A DNA stretch of 64,000 bases from Hansschlegelia plantiphila (GCF_027922265.1 NZ_BSFI01000006.1:154478-218477); one strand, 5' to 3'. Shown: positions 50,326 through 60,633, numbered from the stretch's first letter. Program-made: numbers and translations. The notes: a model not told the origin generated them from the letters alone.

Positions 50326-51063
50326 TCAGATCATGGCCATTCCGCCGTTCACGTGCAGCGTCTGGCCGGTCACGTAAGCAGCTTCCGCGCTCGCAAGATA
50401 GACCGTCGCGCCCGCGACGTCGGAGCCTGCGCCGAAACGTCCTGCCGGGATGTGCGCCAGGGCGCCGTCGCGCTGCTTTTCGTTGAGCGAATCCGTCATC
50501 GGGCTCTCGATGAACCCCGGCGCGACGCAGTTGACCGTGATGTTGCGGCTCGCGACTTCGGCGGCGAGCGACTTCGACATGCCGATCAGGCCGGCCTTGG
50601 ACGCCGCATAATTGCCCTGGCCCGGATTGCCGGTGACGCCGACCACCGAGGTGATCCCGATCAGCCGGCCGTAGCGCCGCTTCATCATGCCCTTGAGCGC
50701 CGCGCGGTAGAGCCGGAAGCCGGCCGCGAGGTTGACCTGGATCACCTCCGACCACTCCTCGTCCTTCATCCGCAGAAACAGATTGTCGCGGGTGACGCCG
50801 GCATTGTGCACCAGGATGTCGAGCCCGCCCATCGCGGCCTCCGCCGCGCCCGGCAAGGCGTCGACGGCGGCGGGATCCTTGAGATCGGCCGGGAGCGCGT
50901 GCGCCCGCTCGCCGAGCTCGGCGCCAAGCGCCTCAAGCGCCTCGCGGCGCGTGCCGGACAGCGCGACGGTCGCCCCTTGCGCGTGCAGCGCGCGGGCGAT
51001 GGCGCCGCCGATGCCGCCGGTCGCGCCGGTGACGAGCGCGAAGCGCCCGGAAAGATCGAACAT
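50326..51063 (-). CDS. fabG: 3-oxoacyl-ACP reductase
   Basis: SDR-fold NADPH-dependent reductase of fatty-acid synthesis, 245 residues. The cofactor loop TGATGGIGGAIARAL starts near residue 11, NAGVTRDNLFLRM and the catalytic YAASKAGLIG with Tyr and Lys are present, and the C-terminus VNGGMAMI is typical FabG. It starts 17 bases after the fabD stop. Confidence 0.96.
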   Translation of the reverse strand: MFDLSGRFALVTGATGGIGGAIARALHAQGATVALSGTRREALEALGAELGERAHALPADLKDPAAVDALPGAAEAAMGGLDILVHNAGVTRDNLFLRMKDEEWSEVIQVNLAAGFRLYRAALKGMMKRRYGRLIGITSVVGVTGNPGQGNYAASKAGLIGMSKSLAAEVASRNITVNCVAPGFIESPMTDSLNEKQRDGALAHIPAGRFGAGSDVAGATVYLASAEAAYVTGQTLHVNGGMAMI

Positions 51064-51080
51064 CGCGGGCTCCTAACCGG

Positions 51081-52040
51081 TCAGGCGGCGCTTGTGAGGA
51101 AGGCGTCCGCCTTGAAGCGGGCGACGTCGTCCGGCGCGCCGATGGATTCGCTGGCGGTCTCGGGCGCGATCCGCTTGACGAGCCCGGCGAGCACCTTGCC
51201 CGCGCCGATCTCGATGAAACGGGTCACGCCGGCGCCGGCCATGAAGCTGACCGACTCGCGCCAGCGCACGGCGCCGATCACCTGCTCGACGAGCCGCGCG
51301 CGGATCGCCTCCGGATCGGTCAGCGGGCCGGCGGTGACGTTCGCGACCAGCGGCGCCTTCGGCGCGAGGATCTTAACGCTCGCGAGCGCCTCGCGCATCG
51401 CCTCGGCCGCCGGCGTCATCAGCGCGCAGTGGAACGGCGCGGAGACCGGGAGCAGCATGGCGCGCCTCGCGCCCCTCGACTTTGCGATGACGACCGCGCG
51501 TTCGATCGCAGCCTTCGAGCCGGAAATGACCACCTGGCCGGGGGCGTTGTCGTTCGCCGCCTCGCAGACCTCGTCGCCCGCTGCCTCCTGCGCGACGGCC
51601 CGGGCGGTCTCGAGGTCGAGGCCGAGCAGCGCGGCCATCGCGCCCTCGCCCACCGGCGTCGCCTTCTGCATGGCCTCGCCGCGGATCCGGAGCAGGCGCG
51701 CGGCGTCGGGCACCGTCAGGCTGCCGGCGGCGGCGAGCGCGGAATATTCGCCGAGCGAATGACCCGCCACGAAGGCGGCGTGGCGCGCGACGTCGAGGCC
51801 GGCCTCCGCCTCGAGCACCCGAAGCGCCGCGAGACTCACCGCCATCAGCGCGGGCTGGGCGTTAGCGGTGAGCGTCAGCGCGTCTTCCGGGCCCTCGAAA
51901 ATCACGGTCGACAGGCTTTCGTCCAGCGCCGCGTCGACCTCTTCGAACACGGCGCGGGCGACCGCGAAGGTGTCGGCGAGCGCGCGGCCCATGCCGACCT
52001 GCTGGCTGCCCTGCCCGGGAAAGATCAATGCGATGCTCAC
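51081..52040 (-). CDS. fabD: Malonyl-CoA:ACP transacylase
   Basis: Loads malonyl groups onto ACP, 319 residues from a GTG at 52040. FPGQGSQQVGMG is at the N-terminus and the catalytic Ser is in AGHSLGEYSAL; the His is in SAPFHCALM. First gene of the fab operon and divergent from the carboxymuconolactone-decarboxylase-family gene. Confidence 0.96.
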   Translation of the reverse strand: MSIALIFPGQGSQQVGMGRALADTFAVARAVFEEVDAALDESLSTVIFEGPEDALTLTANAQPALMAVSLAALRVLEAEAGLDVARHAAFVAGHSLGEYSALAAAGSLTVPDAARLLRIRGEAMQKATPVGEGAMAALLGLDLETARAVAQEAAGDEVCEAANDNAPGQVVISGSKAAIERAVVIAKSRGARRAMLLPVSAPFHCALMTPAAEAMREALASVKILAPKAPLVANVTAGPLTDPEAIRARLVEQVIGAVRWRESVSFMAGAGVTRFIEIGAGKVLAGLVKRIAPETASESIGAPDDVARFKADAFLTSAA

Positions 52041-52160
52041 GCGCTCACGCTCGCTCGGCTTTTCATGTCCACAGGTACGTTCCTCGTCTTATTGTTGGCG
52101 GGTGCAAAGCAGGCGGGCGCCGGATGTGTCAAGCGCGGCCGCCCAGGGAGAGATGAAGAG

Positions 52161-52583
52161 ATGACGGCAGACCGCCCCGACGAGAGCCGCCATGAACGCG
52201 GGCGGCGCACGCTGTCGCGCATCCATTCGACGACGGGCGAAGGCGTGGTCGCAGCGCTCGCCGAGATCGCGCCGGACTTCGCGAAGCTGCTGGTCGACGT
52301 CCCGTTCGGCGACGTCTATTCCCGCCCCGGCCTCGACCTCCGCTCGCGCCAGATCGCGACCATCGCCGCGCTCGTCGCCCTCGGCCACGAGCGCGAACTG
52401 AAATGGCACGTCCGCGGCGGCCTCAACGTCGGCCTGACCCGCGACGAGATCGTCGAGGTCATCATGCAGATGGCGATCTACGCCGGCTTCCCGGCGGCCG
52501 TGAACGCCCTGTTCGTCGTCAAGGAGCTGTTCGAGGAGATCGGCGCCGAAGCCGCCGAGGAGGCGCTTCAGGACGACGCGTGA
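52161..52583 (+). CDS. Carboxymuconolactone decarboxylase family protein
   Basis: AhpD-like all-helical protein of 140 residues. The family block GLNVGLTRDEIVEVIMQMAI followed by YAGFPAAVNAL is PcaC-like, and no CxxC redox motif is visible, so a decarboxylase-type fold rather than AhpD peroxidase reductase is suggested. Substrate unknown. The start at 52161 lies after GGGAGAGATGAAGAG. The last 36 bases and the downstream DNA are repeated at 53228. Confidence 0.87.
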   Translation: MTADRPDESRHERGRRTLSRIHSTTGEGVVAALAEIAPDFAKLLVDVPFGDVYSRPGLDLRSRQIATIAALVALGHERELKWHVRGGLNVGLTRDEIVEVIMQMAIYAGFPAAVNALFVVKELFEEIGAEAAEEALQDDA

Positions 52584-52607
52584 GAAGCGCGCCGCCAAAA
52601 CACCGCC

Positions 52608-52744
52608 GTCATTCCGGCTGCAGCGAAGCGGAATGCCGGAATCCATATCCGCGACGGCGCCGATGAATGCGCTCCGGCGGTCGCAGTCCACTGCGGGAAA
52701 CGCCGCGCGTATGGATTCCGGCACTTCGGCCGGAATGACGGCGG
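52608..52744. repeat. Palindromic element, type A, left flank of GIY-YIG gene
   Basis: Type A arms GTCATTCCGGC and GCCGGAATGACGGC with a central segment nearly identical to the copy at 53090-53227, including GCGGTCGCAGTCCACTGCGG. It lies 44 bases before the GIY-YIG start. Confidence 0.88.
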
Positions 52745-52787
52745 TGAGGCTGCCTGATAGGTTTCTGCAGGTCGTTCCGGAGCGACG

Positions 52788-53078
52788 GTGGTGGCGGCAT
52801 ATTACGTCTACATCCTGGCCAGCAGACGTCACGGCACGCTCTACGCCGGCGTCACCAACGACCTGATCCGACGCATCTACGAGCACCGCGAGAAACGGAC
52901 GCCGAGCTTCACCGCGCGCTACGGCGTCACGAGGCTGGTTTATTTCGAGGTGTTCGGCGATCCGATCTCGGCGATCACCCGCGAGAAGCAGATCAAGAAG
53001 TGGAAGCGGGAATACAAAACGAACCTCATCGAGCGCGACAATCCGGACTGGGCCGACCTCTACGATTCGCTCTGTTGA
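52788..53078 (+). CDS. GIY-YIG family nuclease (UPF0213-like)
   Basis: Single-domain GIY-YIG endonuclease of 96 residues from a GTG. The motif is split as YYVYIL and LYAGVTNDLIRRIYEH with the conserved Tyr and Arg, and EKQIKKWKRE contains the probable metal-binding Glu. Stand-alone members are often called YhbQ/UPF0213; the DNA target is unknown. It is bracketed by near-identical type A palindromes 44 bases upstream and 12 bases downstream. Confidence 0.88.
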   Translation: MVAAYYVYILASRRHGTLYAGVTNDLIRRIYEHREKRTPSFTARYGVTRLVYFEVFGDPISAITREKQIKKWKREYKTNLIERDNPDWADLYDSLC

Positions 53079-53089
53079 ACTCCCACGTC

Positions 53090-53227
53090 GTCATTCCGGC
53101 TGCAGCGAAGCGGAATGCCGGAATCCATATCCGCGACGGCGCCGACAGGGGCGCTCCGGCGGTCGCAGTCCACTGCGGGAAACGCCGCGCGTCTGGATTC
53201 CGGCACTTCGGCCGGAATGACGGCGGT
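53090..53227. repeat. Palindromic element, type A, right flank of GIY-YIG gene
   Basis: Direct-orientation near copy of 52608-52744, offset 482 bases, with only a few scattered differences. It is followed without a gap by the duplicated end of the upstream gene. Confidence 0.88.
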
Positions 53228-53287
53228 GAAGCCGCCGAGGAGGCGCTCCAGGACGACGCGTGAGGAGCGCGGCGCCAAAACATCGCC
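53228..53287 (+). pseudogene. Duplicated 3' end of the carboxymuconolactone-decarboxylase gene
   Basis: Near copy of 52548-52607, offset exactly 680 bases: it keeps the last codons (EAAEEALQDDA and stop) plus the 24 bases after them. It has no start or body, so it is not a gene. The duplication continues into the next palindrome, giving at least about 130 bp of direct repeat around the GIY-YIG gene. Confidence 0.85.
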
Positions 53288-53422
53288 GTCATTCCGGCTG
53301 CAGCGAAGCGGAATGCCGGAATCCATATCCGCGACGGCGCCGATGAAGGCGCTCCGGCCGCGGCGCTCCATTCTGAACGCGGCGCGCATATGGATTCCGG
53401 CGCTTCGGCCGGAATGACGGCC
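53288..53422. repeat. Palindromic element, type A, third copy
   Basis: Same arms as the two copies before it. The left half matches 52608-52680 closely and the centre has diverged. It ends 54 bases before a probable rpsF promoter. Confidence 0.85.
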
Positions 53423-53475
53423 GGGGAGGTTCACGCATCCCACCAGACCGCCGTCATGGCGGCTGCGCCCCCCGC

Positions 53476-53504
53476 CTTGCCTCCCGCCCTCTCTTCCTCT
53501 ATAC
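53476..53504 (+). promoter_or_regulatory. Candidate promoter of the rpsF operon
   Basis: CTTGCC (53476-53481), 17 bases, CTATAC (53499-53504) is close to the alphaproteobacterial housekeeping consensus CTTGAC-n17-CTATAT. Transcription from here would give a leader of about 180 bases before rpsF. Confidence 0.5.
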
Positions 53505-53689
53505 GCCGCGCATTCCACGTCGTTCGGCTGGGGGCTGAACGGAGGGGGTCGGGCTGTCGCCCGGCCAGGATCTTGGATGATCCTGCCTCCCGTGTCTCCG
53601 CCTTCGAGAATTCGTTCGGGCCTTTCGGGCTCGGAGGGCTTCGCGCCGGACGATTGTCGTTCATCTGGAACTTGAAGGTCCCGAACCAC

Positions 53690-54160
53690 ATGCCGCTATA
53701 CGAACACGTCTTCCTGGCTCGCCAGGACGTGACGTCGCAGCAGGTCGAAGAGATGACGGCCCAGTACAAGCAGGTCCTGGAAGCCCAGGGCGGCGAGGTC
53801 AAGAAGACCGAGTACTGGGGCGTGAAGCCTCTCGCCTACCGCATCAACAAGAACCGCAAGGCCCACTACACCCTGCTCAACATCGACGCGCCGGCGCCCG
53901 CCGTCGCCGAGATGGAGCGGCAGATGGGCATTTCCGAAGACGTCCTGCGCTTCATGACGATCCGCGTCGACGAGCACGAGGAGGTTCCCTCCGCGATGCT
54001 CCAGCGCCGCGACCGTGACGATCGCGACGACCGCCCGCGCGGCGGCGGCCGCGACGGCGGCTTCCGCGGCGATCGCGGCGGCCGTGAAGGCGGCGGCGGC
54101 TTCCGCCGCGACCGCGAGGACCGTCCCCGTCGTGACGACGCCGGACAGGAGGCGATCTGA
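53690..54160 (+). CDS. rpsF: 30S ribosomal protein S6
   Basis: S6 binds S18 in the platform of the small subunit. It has 156 residues: the normal S6 domain fills about 1-105 ([32 protein letters not shown]), then an unusual tail of about 45 residues rich in Arg, Gly and Asp ([29 protein letters not shown]). Such tails occur in alphaproteobacterial S6. ATG 53690 is set by the family start; the frame is open 100 codons further upstream through repeat DNA. The stop overlaps rpsR by one base. Confidence 0.96.
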   Translation: MPLYEHVFLARQDVTSQQVEEMTAQYKQVLEAQGGEVKKTEYWGVKPLAYRINKNRKAHYTLLNIDAPAPAVAEMERQMGISEDVLRFMTIRVDEHEEVPSAMLQRRDRDDRDDRPRGGGRDGGFRGDRGGREGGGGFRRDREDRPRRDDAGQEAI

Positions 54161-54423
54161 TGGCCGAGACCGGCGCCAACAACTCGACGACGAGCGGCGC
54201 GCGCCGCCCGTTCTTCCGTCGTCGCAAGACCTGCCCGTTCTCCGGCGCCAACGCCCCGAAGATCGACTACAAGGACGTGCGGCTGCTGCAGCGCTACATC
54301 TCCGAGCGCGGCAAGATCGTGCCTTCGCGCATCACGGCGGTCTCCGCCAAGAAGCAGCGCGAGCTCGCCAAGGCGATCAAGCGCTCGCGCTTCCTCGGCC
54401 TGCTGCCCTACGTCATCAAGTGA
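54160..54423 (+). CDS. rpsR: 30S ribosomal protein S18
   Basis: S18, partner of S6, 87 residues. The N-terminal extension is Ser/Thr/Arg-rich, then the core has [39 protein letters not shown] and the C-terminal [12 protein letters not shown]. It starts on the last base of the rpsF stop. Confidence 0.97.
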   Translation: MAETGANNSTTSGARRPFFRRRKTCPFSGANAPKIDYKDVRLLQRYISERGKIVPSRITAVSAKKQRELAKAIKRSRFLGLLPYVIK

Positions 54424-54430
54424 CTTTAAG

Positions 54431-54454
54431 GGGGCGGCTTTAAACAGCCGCCCC
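54431..54454 (+). terminator. Stem-loop after rpsR, possible terminator
   Basis: Perfect 9-bp stem GGGGCGGCT / AGCCGCCCC with a 6-base loop, 7 bases after the rpsR stop. There is no T-run, so it may be a pause or RNA-stabilising hairpin instead. Confidence 0.45.
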
Positions 54455-54497
54455 ACTTGCTGTTTCGCCCCAGCCTGTGCGGCGACAGAATAAACAC

Positions 54498-54590
54498 CGT
54501 CGTGGTCCGGCTTGACCGGACCACCCATGTCGGACTTGGAGCGCTACGCTCGAGCATGGGTCCTCCGGTCAAGCCGGAGGACGACGGGGG
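54498..54590. repeat. Palindromic intergenic element, type B
   Basis: GTGGTCCGG-CTTGA-CCGGACCACCCATG and CATGGGTCCTCCGG-TCAAG-CCGGAGGAC, joined by a short GAGCG..CGCTC pairing stretch. It is related to the units at 4781 and in the 46 kb array. It lies between rpsR and the DUF2232 gene and creates a spurious upstream frame. Confidence 0.82.
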
Positions 54591-54696
54591 ATACGTTCCC
54601 ACACGCGCTTTCCCAGGCGCCGGTCCAGTCCGGCGTCGCTGGGCGGACAGCCGCCCTAACCGCGACAGAGCTCGCGGGACAGCAGGACGACCGGGC

Positions 54697-55674
54697 ATGC
54701 CCGCAGCGTACATCCTTGTCGGCATCGGCGCCGGAGCGGCCTCCGCGCTGCTCTACGCCGCAGCTGCGTCCGGCTCTCCGCTCGCGCTGACGCTGCTCTA
54801 TGTCGCGCCCCTCCCCATCCTGCTCGCGGCTGTCGGCTGGCGGCATTCCGCCGGCCTGATCGCGACCGCCGTCGGGGCCGGCCTGCTTCTCCTCTCCGTC
54901 GGCCCGAAGACCGGGCTCTACTTCGTCATCGCCGTCGGCCTGCCGTCCTGGTGGCTCGGCTATCTGGCGCTGCTGGCGCGGCCGGGCGTCGACGGCCGCC
55001 AACCCGAATGGTATCCGATCGGCCGGCTGACGCTGTGGTGCGCGGCGCTCGGGGCGCTGCTGGTGGCGGCTTCGATCCCGCTGATCGCGACGTCGCTCGA
55101 GGACTACCGCGCAGCGCTCCGCACGCTGTTCGAGAAGGCGTTCGAGACGCCCGGCTCGGCCGATGGCGGCGCCATTCTGCCGCGAGGGCAGGATCCGAAG
55201 GCGCTGATCGAGCTCATGACCGCGCTCGCCCCCGGCATGGCGGCGAGCTTCTGGACGCTGGCGTCGATTTTCAATCTGTGGCTCGCCGGCCGGATCACAC
55301 GAGCCTCCGGCCGGCTGGCGCGGCCATGGCCAGACATCCGGGCCATGGAGTTTCCGCGCGCCGCAGCGCTTGGTCTGGCGGTCGCGGTCGCCCTGTCCTT
55401 TCTGCCGAATCTCGCGGGTCTGGTCGCCGAGCTGTTCGCCGGCACCTTCCTCGTCGCCTTCACGCTGCTCGGACTCTGCGTCGTCCACGTCGCGACGCTG
55501 AGGACGCCGATGCGCGTCTTCATCCTGTTCGGCTTCTACACGCTGCTCGTGCTGCAGCCCTGGATCGCCGTGCTGCTGTCCCTGCTCGGCCTCGCCGAGC
55601 AGTTCGTCGGCCTCAGGAGGCGCTTCGGCCCTCCCCCCGGCGGCCCGCCGACGGCCGCCGCCAACCTGCCCTGA
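54697..55674 (+). CDS. DUF2232 family membrane protein
   Basis: Polytopic membrane protein of 325 residues with about eight hydrophobic segments and a Pro-rich C-terminus. It matches the alphaproteobacterial DUF2232 gene that regularly sits between rpsR and rplI. No function is established. The start at 54697 opens directly into the first helix (ILVGIGAGAASALLYAAA); codons upstream come from repeat DNA. Confidence 0.85.
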   Translation: MPAAYILVGIGAGAASALLYAAAASGSPLALTLLYVAPLPILLAAVGWRHSAGLIATAVGAGLLLLSVGPKTGLYFVIAVGLPSWWLGYLALLARPGVDGRQPEWYPIGRLTLWCAALGALLVAASIPLIATSLEDYRAALRTLFEKAFETPGSADGGAILPRGQDPKALIELMTALAPGMAASFWTLASIFNLWLAGRITRASGRLARPWPDIRAMEFPRAAALGLAVAVALSFLPNLAGLVAELFAGTFLVAFTLLGLCVVHVATLRTPMRVFILFGFYTLLVLQPWIAVLLSLLGLAEQFVGLRRRFGPPPGGPPTAAANLP

Positions 55675-55716
55675 CCATCAAGATCCAACAGCCAGAATTC
55701 TGATCGGAGACCCCAA

Positions 55717-56319
55717 ATGCAAGTGATCCTGCTCGAGCGCATCCCCCGGCTGGGCCAGATGGGCGACGAAGTCCGCGTCAAGGACGGCTACGCCCGCAAC
55801 TTCCTGCTGCCGAACCACAAAGCGCTCCGCGCCAACGCCGCCAACCGCCAGAAGTTCGAAGGCCAGCGCGCCCAGCTCGAGGCCCGCAACCTCGAGGCCC
55901 GCGAGGAGGCCGAGGCGCTCGGCGCCAAGATCGACGGCAAGGTGCTGGTGCTGGTCCGCCAGGCCGGCGAGACCGGCCAGCTCTACGGCTCCGTCTCGAC
56001 CCGCGACGTCGCCGAGGCGATGACCAAGGACGGCGTGGCGGTCGGCCGCAATCAGGTGGTGCTGAACACCCCGATCAAGACGATCGGCCTGCACGTCCTG
56101 CCGATCCGCCTCCACCCGGAGGTCGAGGTTTCGGTGACCATCAACGTCGCCCGCTCCGACGCCGAAGCCGCCCGTCAGGCAGAGGGCGAAGACCTCAGCC
56201 AGCGCGAGGAAGGTCCGGCCTTCGAGACCTTCTCCGAGGACGACGACGACCGTCGCAGCCGTCGCGGCGGCCGTGACGACGATGAGCAGCAGGACGCCGA
56301 GGAGCCGTCCGAGGACTGA
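55717..56319 (+). CDS. rplI: 50S ribosomal protein L9
   Basis: Two-domain 23S rRNA-binding protein. The N-domain starts [19 protein letters not shown] and includes [16 protein letters not shown]; a long central helix and the C-domain ([32 protein letters not shown]) follow. At 200 residues it is longer than the usual 150, because of a C-terminal tail of about 50 residues dominated by Glu and Asp. Last gene of the rpsF-rpsR-DUF2232-rplI set and followed by a terminator. Confidence 0.96.
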   Translation: MQVILLERIPRLGQMGDEVRVKDGYARNFLLPNHKALRANAANRQKFEGQRAQLEARNLEAREEAEALGAKIDGKVLVLVRQAGETGQLYGSVSTRDVAEAMTKDGVAVGRNQVVLNTPIKTIGLHVLPIRLHPEVEVSVTINVARSDAEAARQAEGEDLSQREEGPAFETFSEDDDDRRSRRGGRDDDEQQDAEEPSED

Positions 56320-56350
56320 TCCCGGATCGCTTGCCCCTTCTGGAACGACG

Positions 56351-56376
56351 AACGCCCGGCTCGCGCCGGGCGTTTT
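56351..56376 (+). terminator. Intrinsic terminator after rplI
   Basis: AACGCCCGGC / GCCGGGCGTT hairpin with a 3-base-type loop and TTTT, 31 bases after the rplI stop. Confidence 0.85.
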
Positions 56377-56538
56377 CGTGACAAGCCGACGAGGATGGCG
56401 CCAGCCCGTCGCGCGGGCGGACCGGATGGCGCAATATAGCGGTCAAGCGATTCGTGGGCGCCGCATCGTCGCCCTGTGTGAATCGGGCGCCGTGGGGATG
56501 AAGCGGCGACGCCGCGCGAGTTAACCGCGCCGCCCGTG

Positions 56539-56553
56539 TTAACACCGCATTAA
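56539..56553 (+). promoter_or_regulatory. Perfect CtrA-type box upstream of dnaB
   Basis: TTAACACCGCATTAA is an exact TTAA-n7-TTAA match to the binding site of the cell-cycle regulator CtrA, 47 bases before the dnaB ATG. Two further TTAAC half-sites lie at 56521 and 56572 within the same 60 bases. In this GC-rich DNA such a cluster is unexpected by chance. GAATC (56480-56484) and GATTC just inside dnaB are CcrM-type GANTC sites. Confidence 0.6.
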
Positions 56554-56600
56554 CCCGCGATCGCCCCTGCGTTAACTCCGATCACCCCGAAGGACCGCCT

Positions 56601-58094
56601 ATGGCGCCCGTCGATTCACTCGCCCGTCGCCTCGTGGACCCGGAGCCCGCCTACCGGCAGGCGCCGCACAATGTCGAGGCGGAACAGGCGCTTCTGGGCG
56701 CCGTGCTGGTCAACAACGACGCGTTCTGGCGGGTGTCGGACTTCCTCGAGGCCGAGCATTTCTACGAGGGCCTCCACGCCCGCACCTACGAGATCGTGGC
56801 CAGTCTCGTCCGGGCCGGAAAGGCCGCAACCCCTGTCACCATCAAGACTTTTCTGCCCGCGGACCTCGACGTCGGCGGCGGCCTGACGGTCGCGCAATAC
56901 CTCGCCCGGCTGGCGGCGGAGGCCACCACCGTCATCAACGCGGAGGACTACGGCCGCTCGATCTACGACCTCGCGCTCCGTCGCTCGCTGATCGGAATCG
57001 GCGAGGACGTCGTCAACGTCGCCTTCGACGCCCCCGTCGACATGCCCCCGCGCCAGCAGATAGAGGACGCTGAGCGCAAGCTGTTCGAGCTCGCCGAAAC
57101 CGGGCGCTACGACGGCGGATTCCAGACGTTTTCCAACGCCTTGAAGACCGCGGTCGACATGGCGGCGAACGCCTACAAACGCGACGGCGGCCTGTCGGGA
57201 ATAGCCACAGGCCTCGACGATCTCGACCGCCTGATGGGCGGCCTGCAGGCCTCCGACCTCATTATTCTCGCGGGCCGTCCGGGCATGGGCAAGACCGCGC
57301 TCGTCACCAACATCGCCTACAATGTCGCCCGGGCGTACCAGGGCGAGGTGCAGCCGGACGGCCGGACCAAGACCATCAACGGCGGAATCGTCGGGTTCTT
57401 CTCGCTCGAAATGTCGGCCGAACAGCTCGCCACGCGAATCATCGCCGAGCAGGCCGAGATCTCGTCGTCGAAGATCCGCCGCGGCTCGATCGACGAGCGC
57501 GATTTCTTCAAGCTGACGGAGGCCGTCACCGAGATGCAGCGCGCGCCGCTGTTCATCGACGAGACCGGCGGCCTGTCGATCGCGCAGCTTACCGCCCGCG
57601 CCAGAAGACTCAAGCGCTCCAAGGGGTTGGACCTTCTGGTGGTCGACTATCTCCAGCTGCTTTCGGCCTCCGCCAAGAAGGGCGAGAACCGCGTGCAGGA
57701 GCTGACGGAGATCACCACCGGCCTCAAGGCGCTGGCGAAGGAGCTCGCGACGCCGATCATCGCGCTGTCGCAGCTTTCCCGACAGGTCGAGAGCCGCGAG
57801 GACAAGCGGCCGCAGCTCTCGGACCTGCGCGAATCCGGTTCGATCGAGCAGGACGCCGACGTTGTGCTGTTCGTGTTCCGCGAGGAATATTACGTGAAGA
57901 ACAAGAAACCCCGCGAAGGCACGCCCGAGTTCGAGCAGTGGATGACCGAGATGACGGCCGTGTCGGGAAAAGCGGAAGTGATCATCGGCAAGCAGCGTCA
58001 CGGCCCGACGGGAACGGTGGAGCTTCAGTTCGAGGCGGAGTACACCCGCTTCGGCAATCTTGCGCAGGAAGACCGGCTGCCGGAGCGGATGTGA
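56601..58094 (+). CDS. dnaB: Replicative DNA helicase DnaB
   Basis: Hexameric 5'-3' helicase of the replication fork, 497 residues. The N-terminal domain begins with the typical PHNVEAEQALLGAVLVN. The RecA-like motor has Walker A GRPGMGKT at 225-232, the SLEMSAEQLATR segment and Walker B-like LLVVDYLQLL. The C-terminal ESGSIEQDADVV and the arginine-bearing KQRHGPTGTVEL are present. No intein. The stop overlaps the alr GTG. Confidence 0.97.
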   Translation: MAPVDSLARRLVDPEPAYRQAPHNVEAEQALLGAVLVNNDAFWRVSDFLEAEHFYEGLHARTYEIVASLVRAGKAATPVTIKTFLPADLDVGGGLTVAQYLARLAAEATTVINAEDYGRSIYDLALRRSLIGIGEDVVNVAFDAPVDMPPRQQIEDAERKLFELAETGRYDGGFQTFSNALKTAVDMAANAYKRDGGLSGIATGLDDLDRLMGGLQASDLIILAGRPGMGKTALVTNIAYNVARAYQGEVQPDGRTKTINGGIVGFFSLEMSAEQLATRIIAEQAEISSSKIRRGSIDERDFFKLTEAVTEMQRAPLFIDETGGLSIAQLTARARRLKRSKGLDLLVVDYLQLLSASAKKGENRVQELTEITTGLKALAKELATPIIALSQLSRQVESREDKRPQLSDLRESGSIEQDADVVLFVFREEYYVKNKKPREGTPEFEQWMTEMTAVSGKAEVIIGKQRHGPTGTVELQFEAEYTRFGNLAQEDRLPERM

Positions 58095-59232
58095 TCTCGG
58101 ACTTCGCCGGCGGACGGCTGACGATCGATCTCGGGGCGCTGCAGGACAACTGGCGCGTGCTCTCCGCCATCTCCCCGTCCAGCGAATGCGCCGCGGTCGT
58201 GAAGGCTGACGCTTACGGCGTGGGGCTGGCCGAGGCCGCGCAGGCGCTCGCCCAAGCGGGCGTGAAGACGTTCTTCGTCGCCCACCTCTCGGAGGCCCGG
58301 ACCGCCCGCGCCGCAGCTCCCGACGCCGCGATCTACGTGCTGAACGGCCTGCCCCCCGGCGCTTGCGACACTTACGCGGCCCTCGGCGTCAGGCCGGTTC
58401 TGGGCTCGATGGCGGAGCTTGCGGAATGGCGCGCCTTCGTCTCCGCGACCGGCGCGGACGAAGCGGCCGCCATCCATGTCGACACCGGCATGGCGCGGCT
58501 CGGCCTCGATCCCGAAGAGGCCCGCGCGCTCTTCTCATCGGATGGAATCGGCTTCCGCCCTGCGCTCGTGATGAGCCACCTCGCCTGCGCCGACGAGCCG
58601 GACCGCCCGGAGACCGAACGGCAACGGGCGCTTTTTGCGGAGCTCCGCTCGCTGCTGCCCAATACGCCGGCGAGCCTCGCCAATTCGCCCGGGACGCTGA
58701 TCGCCCGGACGTCCGGCGGCGATCTCGGCTTCGAGATGCGCAGGCCCGGCGTCTCGCTCTACGGCTCGAATCCTCTCCCGGGCAGGCCAGCGACGATGAA
58801 GCCTGTCGTGAAGCTGGAGGCGCGGATCATCCAGACGCGCCATGTCCCTGCCGGCACGCCTGTAGGCTATGGCGGGGCTGAAACGACGCGCCGGCCGACG
58901 CGGCTCGCGATCCTATCGCTCGGCTATGCTGACGGCGTCTTCCGCGCCGCCGGCTCGGAGCACGGCGCGCCGGGCGCGTTCGGCTTCGCAGGCAGCGTCC
59001 CGTGCCCATTCTTCGGTCGGATTTCGATGGACCTCGTCGCCGTCGACGTCACCGACGCGCCGGAATCTGCAACGTCGCGGGACGACTGGGTGGAGATCCT
59101 CGGAGACGACTTCGGCGTCGACGATCTCGCGCGGGCCTGCGGAACGATCGGCTACGAGGTGCTGACCGCGCTCGGGCGCCGCTACGAGCGTCGCTATGTC
59201 GGAGCAGGTCACGCACCCCTGAAAGAAGCCTG

Positions 59233-59233
<1 letters not shown>
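58091..59233 (+). CDS. alr: Alanine racemase
   Basis: PLP enzyme that makes D-alanine for peptidoglycan, 380 residues from a GTG overlapping the dnaB stop (GTGA). The PLP Lys is K38 in AVVKADAYGVG, and the catalytic Tyr lies near 278 in LSLGYADGVFR. The middle VDTGMARLGLDPEEA is typical. The open upstream frame runs inside dnaB and is not used. Confidence 0.95.

Positions 59234-60633
<1,400 letters not shown>

Noticed and set aside
53390..53689. 100-codon extension of S6
   Set aside because: Runs from repeat DNA through the promoter and leader; S6 begins at MPLYEHV.
54457..54696. 80-codon N-terminal extension of the DUF2232 protein
   Set aside because: It reads through a type B palindrome; the family start with the first membrane helix is at 54697.
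57938..58090. 51-codon extension of alanine racemase
   Set aside because: Lies inside dnaB in another frame; the GTG overlapping the dnaB stop gives the normal length.
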